A stretch of 33,351 bases of DNA from CAYPPG01 sp964412555 (GTDB lineage Bacteria > Hinthialibacterota > Hinthialibacteria > Hinthialibacterales > Hinthialibacteraceae). Positions 24,521 through 32,966 of this stretch are shown here, in pieces. Under the pieces are notes generated by a model, which was not told where the DNA came from, searched no databases, and was given only the letters and a program-made list of their open reading frames with translations. The first letter of the stretch is position 1; each line of letters starts with the position of its first letter. Location of the stretch: assembly GCA_964412555.1 (NCBI GenBank), contig CAYPPG010000078.1, positions 1-33,351 of the forward strand, read 5' to 3'. Both the position numbers and the translations under genes were made by a program.

Positions 24521-24810
24521 TCGAACGAGACCAAAAGGATTGTGTCATTCTTCCCGGCCGCCTTCCCCCAAAAGAGATCGGTTTTATCAATGCCGTTCTC
24601 GATGATCATGAAGGGATGGTCGTTGTACGCACCGAGAATGCCAAAGAAGGAAGAATGGAGTATTGGGTTGCGCCAGACTTGTTGGACGAATTTATGGAAT
24701 TTGTCCACTATGTCAACGAATCGCTTCACATCAAAATGGAAATCAGCGATCCGATCTCCCAATCGACAGAAATTGAACTGGGAGCGCGGACATCCCTGTC
24801 CGTATTTTAA
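24517..24810 (+). CDS. DUF4911-like small protein with repeat-derived C-terminus
   Basis: 97 residues, starting in the ATGA overlap with the upstream gene. The body follows the DUF4911 pattern: charged start, LPPKEIGFINAVLDDHEGMVVVRTENAKEGRMEYWVAPDLLDEFMEFV (about 16-63), where an E/D-x-x-x-G-x-x-x-x-R-T motif precedes a strand and helix. The function of this family is unknown. The last nine or so residues (GARTSLSVF) and the stop codon come from a copy of hairpin repeat A at 24781-24810, so the original C-terminus has been replaced or lengthened. Coupling with a tail-anchored protein suggests that the two act together. Confidence 0.72.
   Translation: MIERDQKDCVILPGRLPPKEIGFINAVLDDHEGMVVVRTENAKEGRMEYWVAPDLLDEFMEFVHYVNESLHIKMEISDPISQSTEIELGARTSLSVF
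24781..24810 (+). repeat. Hairpin repeat family A, copy forming the end of a gene
   Basis: Starts GGAGCGCGGA with stem GCGGACA/TGTCCGT and loop TCCC. Relative to the consensus, a G-C pair has become A-T on both arms, keeping the stem. The copy supplies the last codons and TAA of the DUF4911-like gene. Confidence 0.82.
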
Positions 24811-24918
24811 ATTCGAAAGATATCTTACTCGCGCCCTAAGCAGGCAAGATACCTACACTCCTATCGAATACGAAACAGTTTATATTATAAAGCGTAAAGT
24901 GAGCTGGTTAATTCAAAA

Positions 24919-25875
24919 TCAACGGGAAATCCAGTCTTTAAACTTCGCAGACAATGAATCAAAAACCGTTTCGTTTGAATCCACTTCTTTTTCCGCTTCT
25001 TGTGCCTTTTTGACTTCCGCTTGCCTCGCTTTTTCCATGTACATAATGACTTCATCGAGAAAAGCCGTGACATCCCCGATCATCTCACACTCTTCAAGTA
25101 GGTTTTGATGATGTTCTTTCATTTCAGCGAGTATGGATTCGAGTGAGACGTTTTTAAAGGAACTTTTGATTTCGGGAATGTTCAAACCTCGTTTTCGTAA
25201 CTCCAACAGAACCTGAAGCATGGCCTTTAAACTGACAGGATTCAATTTGGGTTTTTCTTGATCCAAACTGAGCTGTGAAATCTCCTCCATACACTCCGAA
25301 AAAATCCGCATCAAATCGGCTTCACATTTGTAAATTTTCCCTTGGGCCACTAACAAATCCCGCAAAGCCTGAATATAGTCACCAAGGATGGGTTGTATCT
25401 TCTGATAACTCGGATACCCGTCAACCATCAAATCGACGAGCGCTTTTTTCAGATTATAGATATCGATATTTTTGTGGGGGCAAATGGTTTCCTGCTTTCG
25501 CAGGATTTCTGTGTATTTTGTCCTTTCTACCAGACCGAAACCTTTATAGCGGGAAGTAAAAAGAAAAAAACAAATTTTTTTCGAACAAGCGATCGAGTCA
25601 AGGCTATCATTGTAACTTTCATTATCCTGGGTAGTCAAATACGCCGGAAGAATATCCTCTCCATCCAGTTTCGAACGCAACATTCCGCGAATCCGCTCCG
25701 AAAATACTTTTTGTTTTGCGGAGTTACGGAATACGATTTCAATGTTGTCCAACACACGCGGTACATTGGGCTTTGAATTGTAAGGATTCTGCCCGGCTAA
25801 ATCCGGATAACTATTGATATATTCGGCAAGAACATCTTCTTTGATTTGTTCTGCCGCTTGAATATAACTGTCCAT
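24919..25875 (-). CDS. Unrecognised cytoplasmic helical protein
   Basis: 318 residues with no signal peptide or membrane helix. The N-terminal half is mixed (NVPRVLDNIEIVFRNSAKQKVFSERIRGML, YLTTQDNESYNDSLDSIACSKKICFFLFTSRYKGF) with a small group of cysteines. The C-terminal half is helical (LKAMLQVLLELRKRGLNIPEIKSSF, SILAEMKEHHQNLLEECEMIGDVTAFLDEVIMYMEKARQAEVKKAQEAEKEV), likely a coiled coil. The start at 25875 has CGGAG at good spacing. It faces the DUF4911-like gene tail to tail across about 110 bases. I recognise no family and assign no function. The codon use looks like that of its neighbours, so it is probably a real gene. Confidence 0.65.
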   Translation of the reverse strand: MDSYIQAAEQIKEDVLAEYINSYPDLAGQNPYNSKPNVPRVLDNIEIVFRNSAKQKVFSERIRGMLRSKLDGEDILPAYLTTQDNESYNDSLDSIACSKKICFFLFTSRYKGFGLVERTKYTEILRKQETICPHKNIDIYNLKKALVDLMVDGYPSYQKIQPILGDYIQALRDLLVAQGKIYKCEADLMRIFSECMEEISQLSLDQEKPKLNPVSLKAMLQVLLELRKRGLNIPEIKSSFKNVSLESILAEMKEHHQNLLEECEMIGDVTAFLDEVIMYMEKARQAEVKKAQEAEKEVDSNETVFDSLSAKFKDWISR

Positions 25876-26037
25876 ATTGTCTCCGCATTACATGGAATGA
25901 TTCTTTGAAACAGAGCAAAATGGCATTCATCTTGGCAGTCCACAAGACGAATCCATATGTATATACCAGAAAGAGAAAAAAGTAAACAACCTTACACCGC
26001 GTCCTATTTATTCAATGGGTATTATACAGCAAATGAA

Positions 26038-27441
26038 TCACCAATGATATTCTGCCTCTTTGTATTCGGGAATCGCTCCCGTATATTCATCAATTACCCG
26101 AATCGGTTTTTCCGCTTTTTTATCAAGAAGCACCATCTGGATTTTTTGGGTTTTCTCCATCAGTACTTGAAAAACAGTCTTATCGATTTCACCACTGTCT
26201 ACTACTGGAAAGCCTATTTGGTGAGATACGACGGTGGGATATTCGATTACGGAATTCGCTGGACGCTTGATTTTATGAAAAGGATTCAATAAAAGGGAGA
26301 TTGAATAATTTTTACGCAAAATTTCACCGTGTTCATCGAGAAACTGAAAGCCTACCGGTCCGTTTTGCGGAATTCCCACAGCCCCAAAAATGTAAAATCC
26401 AACTTCATCATGTAACACGTCAATGTGCTTGCTATATGAAATTCCATTTTCGATATCGATGATCGGAGCAATATTGCTAGTAACACTCCATTTCTTTTCA
26501 TAAGAAAATGAATCTCCCGGATTCAAGTCTACTTGACCCATGACATAGGTCAGACGAATGTATTTCTCCACATCGGTGTTGTTATAGTGGAGTTGTCCTT
26601 CATGAAAGAATTCCCCGGCTCCGTTACTGAAAAGGATAACATTATTGGCAATCGGCTTGGGTTTTATGTCATAAAAATCATATTCGATACCATAGACTCG
26701 AGCGGATTTTTCATCTTGAATCGCAAACCATTGTTTCTTATTCGTCAAGCGAACCTCCCCAATTCGCCCCAAATATTTCATGAAAAATATCTCTTTGTCA
26801 CTCAAGGGTTGAAACTCGGGATTATTGACCAAGCCAAGGGTCACATCGATACCATCATTTTCTTCGGAAATGGGGGTGTAAGGAGAATAAAAGAGCCGAT
26901 TCATATTGGCCATATTGCTGATTCCAAATTCCGCGTTGATAGATGTGATTTCCGTCGGGAAAAACGTGACTATTTGTTTTCCTTTGTTTTGTATCGTGGT
27001 TGTGATCCATAAGATGGCTTCTGTTCCTTTAAGGGATATCTCTTTTGCTATGGCCAATGACTCATTTTCCCCTTTCATATGGATTATCGAGGGAGTGGAA
27101 TTCTGCGGGATTCTCTTTTCAATGCTCAAAGTCTCAGGTAGGGGAAGCATTTGACTGCTCGATAAAGGATGCTCTGCATAGAGAAGTAAGGAATTTCCTG
27201 GGAATGTGTCGGAGGCGAGATCAATTTTTTTATGCGGCCAAAGCAAGAAATCTTTTTTACTCTTGAACATCTCTAATCGGCCACTTTTTTCCGGATCGAA
27301 TGTTGCCGTGATCCATTCATTTGCAACTGTATTTTGAGTGGATTGTTCTACTGCGCTCTCCTTTTCATCTTGGCTGTATGCCAAATTCATATTCAATAGG
27401 GTGCTCACAATAACTGCGGTCAAGTAAATGCTTGATTTCAT
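26038..27441 (-). CDS. Exported beta-rich protein, possibly mutarotase-like fold
   Basis: 467 residues. A signal peptide (to about 23, NLAYSQD) precedes a beta-sandwich-like body. The opening WITATFDPEKSGRLEMFKSKKDFLLWPHKK and later segments (ILWITTTIQNKGKQIVTFFPTEITSI, TNKKQWFAIQDEKSARVYGIEYD, YIRLTYVMGQVDLNPGDSFSYEKKW) recall galactose mutarotase-like carbohydrate-processing folds, where a protein compares substrate strands in this order. I cannot see an unambiguous catalytic His/Glu pair. AGGAG lies nine or so bases before the ATG. It is divergent from the secretin operon, with a 566-base region between holding four TATACC/GGTATA half-sites. Confidence 0.62.
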   Translation of the reverse strand: MKSSIYLTAVIVSTLLNMNLAYSQDEKESAVEQSTQNTVANEWITATFDPEKSGRLEMFKSKKDFLLWPHKKIDLASDTFPGNSLLLYAEHPLSSSQMLPLPETLSIEKRIPQNSTPSIIHMKGENESLAIAKEISLKGTEAILWITTTIQNKGKQIVTFFPTEITSINAEFGISNMANMNRLFYSPYTPISEENDGIDVTLGLVNNPEFQPLSDKEIFFMKYLGRIGEVRLTNKKQWFAIQDEKSARVYGIEYDFYDIKPKPIANNVILFSNGAGEFFHEGQLHYNNTDVEKYIRLTYVMGQVDLNPGDSFSYEKKWSVTSNIAPIIDIENGISYSKHIDVLHDEVGFYIFGAVGIPQNGPVGFQFLDEHGEILRKNYSISLLLNPFHKIKRPANSVIEYPTVVSHQIGFPVVDSGEIDKTVFQVLMEKTQKIQMVLLDKKAEKPIRVIDEYTGAIPEYKEAEYHW

Positions 27442-28007
27442 CTATATTTCTCCTGTTAAGCGATTGTTTTGTTCTGCACGGAAAACTGTCATCCTCTCAA
27501 TCGTTGGTTGAGTATACTATTTTGATTATCATTACTACTCTGGCAGAATCCGGAAGTAACGTATACCAAAATGCCACGGTATAAGCCAATGTGCTAGTTA
27601 CCAATGAAAAAACAACGAATATACTAATGGAATGACAATACATTTTGACGGTATAAAAACTCAAAACTTTCGTCGGTTTTTCAAGTATACCTGAAGAGAA
27701 GTGTGAGTTGAACTCTTAAATAATACTTGTGACAATATCAGCGCAGTTAAGTTACAGTATAATGACAAATTTGAATGATAGATGATGCTTTATCGTCTAA
27801 TCACAGAATCGAACATTATTTTGATTGAAAAAAGAAAATAACAAATTAGAGACTTCTCTTTCAATTATTGCGATTCACGTGTAAAATAATTCCAACTTGT
27901 AATGGAATGTATCATATTTACGTATCTTGTATCGGATTCACTTGGTCATTTTGACATGTCTAAGTGAAATAAATTTTAAAATAATTATACCTTGTTGGCG
28001 AAATAGT
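27442..28007. other. AT-rich divergent intergenic region with TATACC/GGTATA half-sites
   Basis: No gene seen. It separates the gene starting at 27441 from the secretin operon start at 28008. Half-sites lie at 27562-27567 (TATACC), 27578-27583 (GGTATA), 27650-27655 (GGTATA) and 27686-27691 (TATACC). They form two inverted pairs and could be sites for one regulator of both transcripts. A TTGACG lies at 27646-27651, overlapping the third half-site, without an obvious -10 box. Confidence 0.4.
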
Positions 28008-29000
28008 ATGGTAAGAAATTGTTTCTTTTTTCTAATGATGGCTTTTTCAGTTTTGCTTTTACCGGCTTGTAAAACAGCAGATCAATCGGGTAAAACGATA
28101 TCCTTCGAGCGCCATTCTCACAGGAATGTATTGGATGCAGACCGCTACTTCCAACAAGGTCAATTCAAAACAGCAAAATTAAAATATGCAGGTATTGTTT
28201 ATGCGAAAGATACCGACCAACAAGAAGTTCCTCATGCCCGTTATCAACTTGGTTTATGCCATTATATGTTAGGTGAGTATTCTCAAGCCCTTAAGACGCT
28301 TACCGTTTTCATCGAGCAATATCCGGATGCCTCTGCAGTCAATAAGGCGAAAGAAATCATCGATCTATGCAAATCCAGAGTCGATCAAAAAAATCAAGAG
28401 CTTGCTGATCGAAGAAATGAACTATTGAAACAAATTCAGCATGTTGAAGAACTTGCGGCTCGAGAACCGGATAATGCCGATCATCATTTTAAACTGGCCG
28501 ATTTGTATTGGGCCTCCGGCCGTTTTCGAAAATCTGTCGCCCAGTATGAACGCGCTGTTTCCTTGAATCCGGAATATCTCCAAGCAGACACACTCCGAAA
28601 TCGCGTTCGTATTGATCCATCCGGAGATTTTACCCTTCGAGAACCATTGCTGGACATGATCGAGGGCGAAGGACCGGTTCGTGTCGTCAATACGAAACTG
28701 GATCGTGTACAAAGATCGGATTGGCTTGGAGAGTATGAAATCTTGCGAGTAAGTGGAGCCGTTGAAAATCGTGGTCTATGGGATGTCCGCAATGTACAAG
28801 TGGAAGTATCCATTTATGATTTCTTTGATACAATTCAAGATACAAGAACAGTTTCTATCGGAACGGTGCGAGCCGGAGGGAAACGCAACTTTTCTGTTCT
28901 GTTAGACCAATTTAGCGGATTAGCCGTCGATATTCGAAAGTTCACGACACAAGTGTTTTATGAAGAATTTGAAAAACCTGCCGGATTGAAGGCGGAGTGA
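28008..29000 (+). CDS. TPR lipoprotein with FxLYD-like C-domain, first gene of the secretin operon
   Basis: 330 residues. The lipobox LPAC (Cys21) after a hydrophobic signal marks a lipoprotein. TPR-type helices follow in two groups: DADRYFQQGQFKTAKLKYAGIVY and YQLGLCHYMLGEYSQALKTL (about 40-100), then HHFKLADLYWASGRFRKSVAQYERAVSLNPEY (about 160-190). The C-terminus (about 235-310) has the beta pattern of FxLYD/DUF3426-type domains (LRVSGAVENRGLWDVRNVQVEVSIYDF, GTVRAGGKRNFSVLL). TPR lipoproteins often act as pilotins or assembly factors for secretins, which fits the two downstream genes. I start at the ATG 28008 because it gives the lipobox at the right distance; the upstream frame (27927) is leader. 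Only one base separates its stop from the next ATG. Confidence 0.8.
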   Translation: MVRNCFFFLMMAFSVLLLPACKTADQSGKTISFERHSHRNVLDADRYFQQGQFKTAKLKYAGIVYAKDTDQQEVPHARYQLGLCHYMLGEYSQALKTLTVFIEQYPDASAVNKAKEIIDLCKSRVDQKNQELADRRNELLKQIQHVEELAAREPDNADHHFKLADLYWASGRFRKSVAQYERAVSLNPEYLQADTLRNRVRIDPSGDFTLREPLLDMIEGEGPVRVVNTKLDRVQRSDWLGEYEILRVSGAVENRGLWDVRNVQVEVSIYDFFDTIQDTRTVSIGTVRAGGKRNFSVLLDQFSGLAVDIRKFTTQVFYEEFEKPAGLKAE

Positions 29001-29001
29001 T

Positions 29002-30144
29002 ATGTCATCAATAATGAATAGAAAAATGAATCGGAAGAAGATAAGGATTGTTTCTCTTTATTTTTTGTTCTTGCTCTATGGGTGTGTCATGACGTTTGCG
29101 GGACAAAGTCCCTTTCCTTCTTATCAGAGAGATCCAAAAACAGGAGATTTGAAAGATGGAGAACTGACAAAACTGCATGATGCGCTGAAAAAGCAATTTC
29201 AGGAAAAAAAATCGTTGCCGGTTCAGGTTTTTCTCGAAGTGAATGTGTTTGAAGTCTTGATCAAAAATCAGGATGATATCGGATTTATCTATAATCTCTT
29301 TGGAGAAATCGGCCACATTCAAGGCAACAATTTGGCCGGAGATCCCGTCATCGAAAGCAATATGGGGGTGTTGGGGAGCGGAAATCGTAATCAGTTGCTT
29401 CCTACCGGCGCCAACATCAATGCCACATTCTTACGGGAGGATGACGGATACGTTCATGCTGTATTCCAAGCTTTGGCCGAAGATCAAATTGTCAAGGTCC
29501 ATTCCAATCCGATTTTGATTACCGTCGAAGGCGTTTCGGCCCGTCTTGTAACAGGAGATATCATTCCGTTTTTGGCACGTGCCAGCCTTGGCAATGTTGA
29601 GACAGTCGTTTCCGATTTCCGTTCTACAGGTGTTACTCTTGAAATCACCCCCTATGTCGGTTTTTTACCAACGGATGTGAATCACAATAATCCTTATATC
29701 ATGACAGAAATCGATGCGGACTTGTCGACCGTTTCCCGATTCCGTGAAGAAGAGGGATTTGCTCAGCCGATTGTCGATACACGGCAATTCAACACATCGG
29801 TTTGGCTGAAAGACGGTAACCGAATTTTAATCGGTGGCATTTTTCGTGATTCAAATTCAAAACGTTCCCGGGGAATTCCACTCTTGAAAGATATTCCATT
29901 GTTGGGACGGATTTTTCGGAGTAGCAGCAATATCAGTACGATCTCTCAACTGTATATTATGATTCGTCCTTCTATATTGGATATCTGGGGCGACCAAAGT
30001 TTCGAAGAATCCTTGTCACAGCAAGAGCAGGATTATAGACGGTTACGTGAAACCCTTGACCAACGAGCACAGGAAATCGAAATCGATGCCAGCCCGCTGG
30101 AACAATTCCGGGAACTATTCTTAGACCGATCCACACCGGAGTGA
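29002..30144 (+). CDS. Short secretin-domain protein, first of a pair
   Basis: 380 residues. A signal peptide (about 10-34, VSLYFLFLLYGCVMTFAGQ) is followed by a short segment and a secretin domain (PF00263-like, about 75-330). Its landmarks are VKVHSNPILITVEGVSARLVTGD, GVTLEITPYV, QFNTSVWLKDGNRILIGGIF and the signature RGIPLLKDIPLLGRIFRS. A helical tail of about 50 residues follows. Secretins form 12-15-fold outer-membrane rings for type II/III secretion and type IV pili. The usual N0-N2 ring domains are missing, so any contact with an inner-membrane machine must come from other proteins. GGAG just before the ATG is adequate; later in-frame ATGs (M5 and M9) would keep the signal. Its end overlaps the next gene's possible GTG start. 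Confidence 0.87.
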   Translation: MSSIMNRKMNRKKIRIVSLYFLFLLYGCVMTFAGQSPFPSYQRDPKTGDLKDGELTKLHDALKKQFQEKKSLPVQVFLEVNVFEVLIKNQDDIGFIYNLFGEIGHIQGNNLAGDPVIESNMGVLGSGNRNQLLPTGANINATFLREDDGYVHAVFQALAEDQIVKVHSNPILITVEGVSARLVTGDIIPFLARASLGNVETVVSDFRSTGVTLEITPYVGFLPTDVNHNNPYIMTEIDADLSTVSRFREEEGFAQPIVDTRQFNTSVWLKDGNRILIGGIFRDSNSKRSRGIPLLKDIPLLGRIFRSSSNISTISQLYIMIRPSILDIWGDQSFEESLSQQEQDYRRLRETLDQRAQEIEIDASPLEQFRELFLDRSTPE

Positions 30145-30152
30145 TGATACTC

Positions 30153-31316
30153 ATGAAATTTCGAGAGAAGCCTTGTTTTTGTATGTTGATGATGAGTCCC
30201 CGTTTTCTTGTCTTGATGGTTATGGCTTTCATACTGTCATTTCTATTTATAGTCCATTCTCTCAAGGCGCAGGAACTTCCTGGACAAATGATCGAAGTGG
30301 CCGCGACCATCATCGAATACCGTCATGATAACGAAGAACAATTAGGAATATTTTATCAATTCGATCCGAATCCGGATACAACGGATTTTGGGGAGAGTAA
30401 TCTTTTTTTGCACGGGACGGAAAACGTAACCGACCAGCCGATTCCTACACTGGATATTTCCGGTAGTTTTACAAAATTTAAATATGGTTCGATCGATTTT
30501 AATTTGAAAGCGGCTATACAAAAAGGATGGGCTACAGTAATCAGCAATCCAACCCTTCTGGTGTCTGATGGCCAATCGGCCAATATCTCAGCAGGGGAAG
30601 AGTTTCCTATTACGGAATTGACTCTTCAAGGGAACAAAACCAAATTAAGTCTAGAACAACGAAAAACGGGAATCAAATTGAATGTCACACCGCGCATTTT
30701 GGAGGGGGATAATGTTTTAATGGATCTGGAAATCGAATCCAGTGAAATCACCCGTTTTGATGTGTTTGACCGTGGAGACGGGCTTCGCTACGAACTTCCC
30801 GTTGTTACGACTCGTAACATAAAAACTGTCGTGATTGTGCCTTCCGAAAGGCAACTCTACATCGGCGGATTGTATACCGATAATACCGGCGATTTGACCC
30901 GCAAAGTTCCCATAGCCGGCGATTTGCCTGTGATTGGATATTTTTTGAGAGGATTCAACAAGAAAAATCGAAGGACAGAAACCATCTTTCAAATTGTCCC
31001 GACTATCAAAGGACCCGGCATCGGAATGGAAGACGAGCATTCTGTCTTTTCCGAACTGTTGCGGGATGAGGTTATCCAGCATCAAAAAATGTTGGATCAG
31101 ATTCCTTCCAGCCAATTGGCACCCGGCATGATCAGAAATGCATCCGGTCTGCCGGTCATGAGCGCGCCTCGTTCGAATCGCTCCGCAACATCGGTGATTC
31201 AACCCAGTACTGCGGAAGTGATACTCCCCCAAGAGCAAGAAAGCAGCTCGAAACCGTTTTCAACACCTACACCTACTCCGAAACGGAAATATTGGAAGCG
31301 TTTTCGGTTGAATTGA
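30153..31316 (+). CDS. Short secretin-domain protein, second of a pair
   Basis: About 387 residues. A hydrophobic N-terminus (to about 45) with a signal-like stretch ends VHSLKAQEL. The secretin domain (about 105-285) has WATVISNPTLLVSDGQSANISAGEEFPI, GIKLNVTPRILEGDNVLMDLEIE, TRNIKTVVIVPSERQLYIGGLY and KVPIAGDLPVIGYFLRGF. The tail (about 300-387) is Ser/Thr/Pro-rich and ends basic (TPTPTPKRKYWKRFRLN). It differs clearly from the upstream secretin, so the pair is old, not a recent copy. Possible starts are GTG 30141, ATG 30144 and ATG 30153; I choose 30153 because GGAG (30138-30141) is too close to the others. The 3' end overlaps the convergent ligase-like gene by 44 bases. Confidence 0.85.
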   Translation: MKFREKPCFCMLMMSPRFLVLMVMAFILSFLFIVHSLKAQELPGQMIEVAATIIEYRHDNEEQLGIFYQFDPNPDTTDFGESNLFLHGTENVTDQPIPTLDISGSFTKFKYGSIDFNLKAAIQKGWATVISNPTLLVSDGQSANISAGEEFPITELTLQGNKTKLSLEQRKTGIKLNVTPRILEGDNVLMDLEIESSEITRFDVFDRGDGLRYELPVVTTRNIKTVVIVPSERQLYIGGLYTDNTGDLTRKVPIAGDLPVIGYFLRGFNKKNRRTETIFQIVPTIKGPGIGMEDEHSVFSELLRDEVIQHQKMLDQIPSSQLAPGMIRNASGLPVMSAPRSNRSATSVIQPSTAEVILPQEQESSSKPFSTPTPTPKRKYWKRFRLN

Positions 31317-32574
31317 TCACATCGTTGACAGTGCGATTACTGAACCAGAAAAGAATTCCTATATAACACCATGTTAATAAATGTGTATGGATAGAATGGA
31401 TCAGCGAAGAAAGAATCAGAAGAACGATTGAATGAATCAGAGCAAGATAGAGGTACCTTTCGGATTGGTTCTCCGCTATCGAATGATAAATGTGAACGAA
31501 TCGTGAAAACAAAATGATTAATAATAAGGTGTAAAGTATCCCGCCTACAATTCCCGTTTCCGCAAAGAACAAAAACAAAGAAGAGTACTCAGGAGAAACA
31601 ATCGTTTCGAGTTCCGGATAAGACCAATGGATGGCTTGCTCATACTGTCCAATTCCAACCCCCCAAAAAGGATGTTGAGCGAAGAGAGATAAATAACTCA
31701 GATTGCTGTTTAGCCGCCATTGAAATTCTTCCTCGGCTAAGGATTTAATAATATTTTCAGTGAAATTTCCGAAAATTGTGTATACCACAAAGACTGAAAA
31801 AGCAGGAATAAACCAAGCAAGATGGTTTTTTTTGAATATACCCGAAAAAATGACGAGGAAAATGCTAATCCACGTGATCAGATCTCCACTACGCGATCCT
31901 GCTGAAAACGCAACAACTGCAATAGAAAAAAATCCGATTATTCCAATGATTTGCCGTTGCTCGGTGGAACTTCTCCGGATTTCATAGGCACTCAAGGGAA
32001 GCAATAAGGCCAGTGCGATAGCGTAATAATTTCGATCGCTGAATCCTGCCGTCAAAAGAATGTTTTCTCCTTCGATTCGTTGAGACAGTTGGCAAAAACA
32101 AAGAATCAATGAAAGGAAAAAGCAAACGTACAAAATGAATAATACATAGCGTGCGGTAACAGTAGGATGAAGAAATCGGGAAATAAAAAAAGCGGTGAGT
32201 AAAAAAAGAGTTATTTGAAAAGACTCTTTTCCAGCTTGCAGCGGATTCAAGGAAACAAGAGACGTGATCCATGTTACACAAATAAAAATCAGGATCAGAG
32301 AAAACCAATGATCCCATTTTTCCTTTTCCATCAAGAAACACCGAATAATTCCTGCGAGAACGAATAGAAAAGTGATCCACAAGGAGAACATGACGGTTAT
32401 GGATTCCATGTGTAGATGAAAACGTTCTAAAAAAGAAGCAAGGAGTACAAAGGCAACTCCGAAAGGAGGAAATAGAATACAAACTCCCAAGATGAACAAG
32501 AAACCAATAAACAGGAAAAGAAAAGTAAACATGAATTCGATACCAAATGGATTGAATTGAAAATCTATAGACAT
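31273..32574 (-). CDS. O-antigen ligase-like (WaaL/Wzy-type) membrane protein
   Basis: 433 residues with about eleven membrane helices and the family's large loop late in the sequence. Signatures are ILLTAGFSDRNYYAIALALLLPLSAYEIRR, GSRSGDLITWISIF and, in the loop, AQHPFWGVGIGQYEQAIHWSYPE, then SLFLFFAETGIVGGILYTLLL. These proteins join polyprenyl-linked polysaccharide to lipid A core or protein, or polymerise it, on the periplasmic side. Related PglL/TfpO enzymes glycosylate pilins, of interest given the pseudopilins here, but no such pairing can be shown. The ATG at 32574 lacks a clear ribosome site; the next in-frame ATG is at 32532. It is convergent with the secretin operon. Confidence 0.84.
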   Translation of the reverse strand: MSIDFQFNPFGIEFMFTFLFLFIGFLFILGVCILFPPFGVAFVLLASFLERFHLHMESITVMFSLWITFLFVLAGIIRCFLMEKEKWDHWFSLILIFICVTWITSLVSLNPLQAGKESFQITLFLLTAFFISRFLHPTVTARYVLFILYVCFFLSLILCFCQLSQRIEGENILLTAGFSDRNYYAIALALLLPLSAYEIRRSSTEQRQIIGIIGFFSIAVVAFSAGSRSGDLITWISIFLVIFSGIFKKNHLAWFIPAFSVFVVYTIFGNFTENIIKSLAEEEFQWRLNSNLSYLSLFAQHPFWGVGIGQYEQAIHWSYPELETIVSPEYSSLFLFFAETGIVGGILYTLLLIILFSRFVHIYHSIAENQSERYLYLALIHSIVLLILSSLIHSIHTHLLTWCYIGILFWFSNRTVNDVINSTENASNISVSE

Positions 32575-32966
32575 TCTTTTTTGTGTCTAACCATTTTATT
32601 ACGGTGTGGAGAAATAATAAATATTCTACTCCTACTTGTCATTCAATTTTCCAGAGATACTTGCAGTCTCTATGGAATGTCAACCTGGCGCACTGACATC
32701 AATGAATTCTATTTTCATGCGGTCATTTTGGCGCAATCTTGGGTGTGTCGATAAAAGCTTAGGAGCAGCCTATTATTGAAGGTGAGATTATTTTTAGCGA
32801 TCGGCTATTCTATGTCTATTTATTTCAGGACGTTAGAGTGCGTCCTTTATTTCCATGTATTTTGATATAGACCATTGGCATTTGATTTGCTAGATGATGA
32901 GTAGATTTAAATTGCATCAAAAATAATTAGCACAATCTCGATGCGCATGGAGAAAGGAGTTATGTC
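32575..32966. promoter_or_regulatory. Intergenic region upstream of groES
   Basis: No gene seen. It separates divergent genes and should carry the chaperonin promoter. There is a hairpin AGGACG (32827-32832) and CGTCCT (32841-32846) whose loop contains TTAGAGTG. A complete CIRCE operator (TTAGCACTC-N9-GAGTGCTAA) is absent; only TTAGCAC near 32928 and GAGTGC near 32836 recall its half-sites. Confidence 0.4.

Noticed and set aside
24542..25108. A 188-codon open frame on the + strand
   Set aside because: Overlaps the DUF4911-like gene in another frame and runs antisense into the next gene; composition is not protein-like.
30717..31238. A 173-codon open frame on the minus strand
   Set aside because: Antisense to the second secretin; no family features.
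32821..32935. CIRCE (HrcA) operator upstream of groES
   Set aside because: Only isolated pieces of the half-sites are found, not a 9-9-9 inverted repeat.
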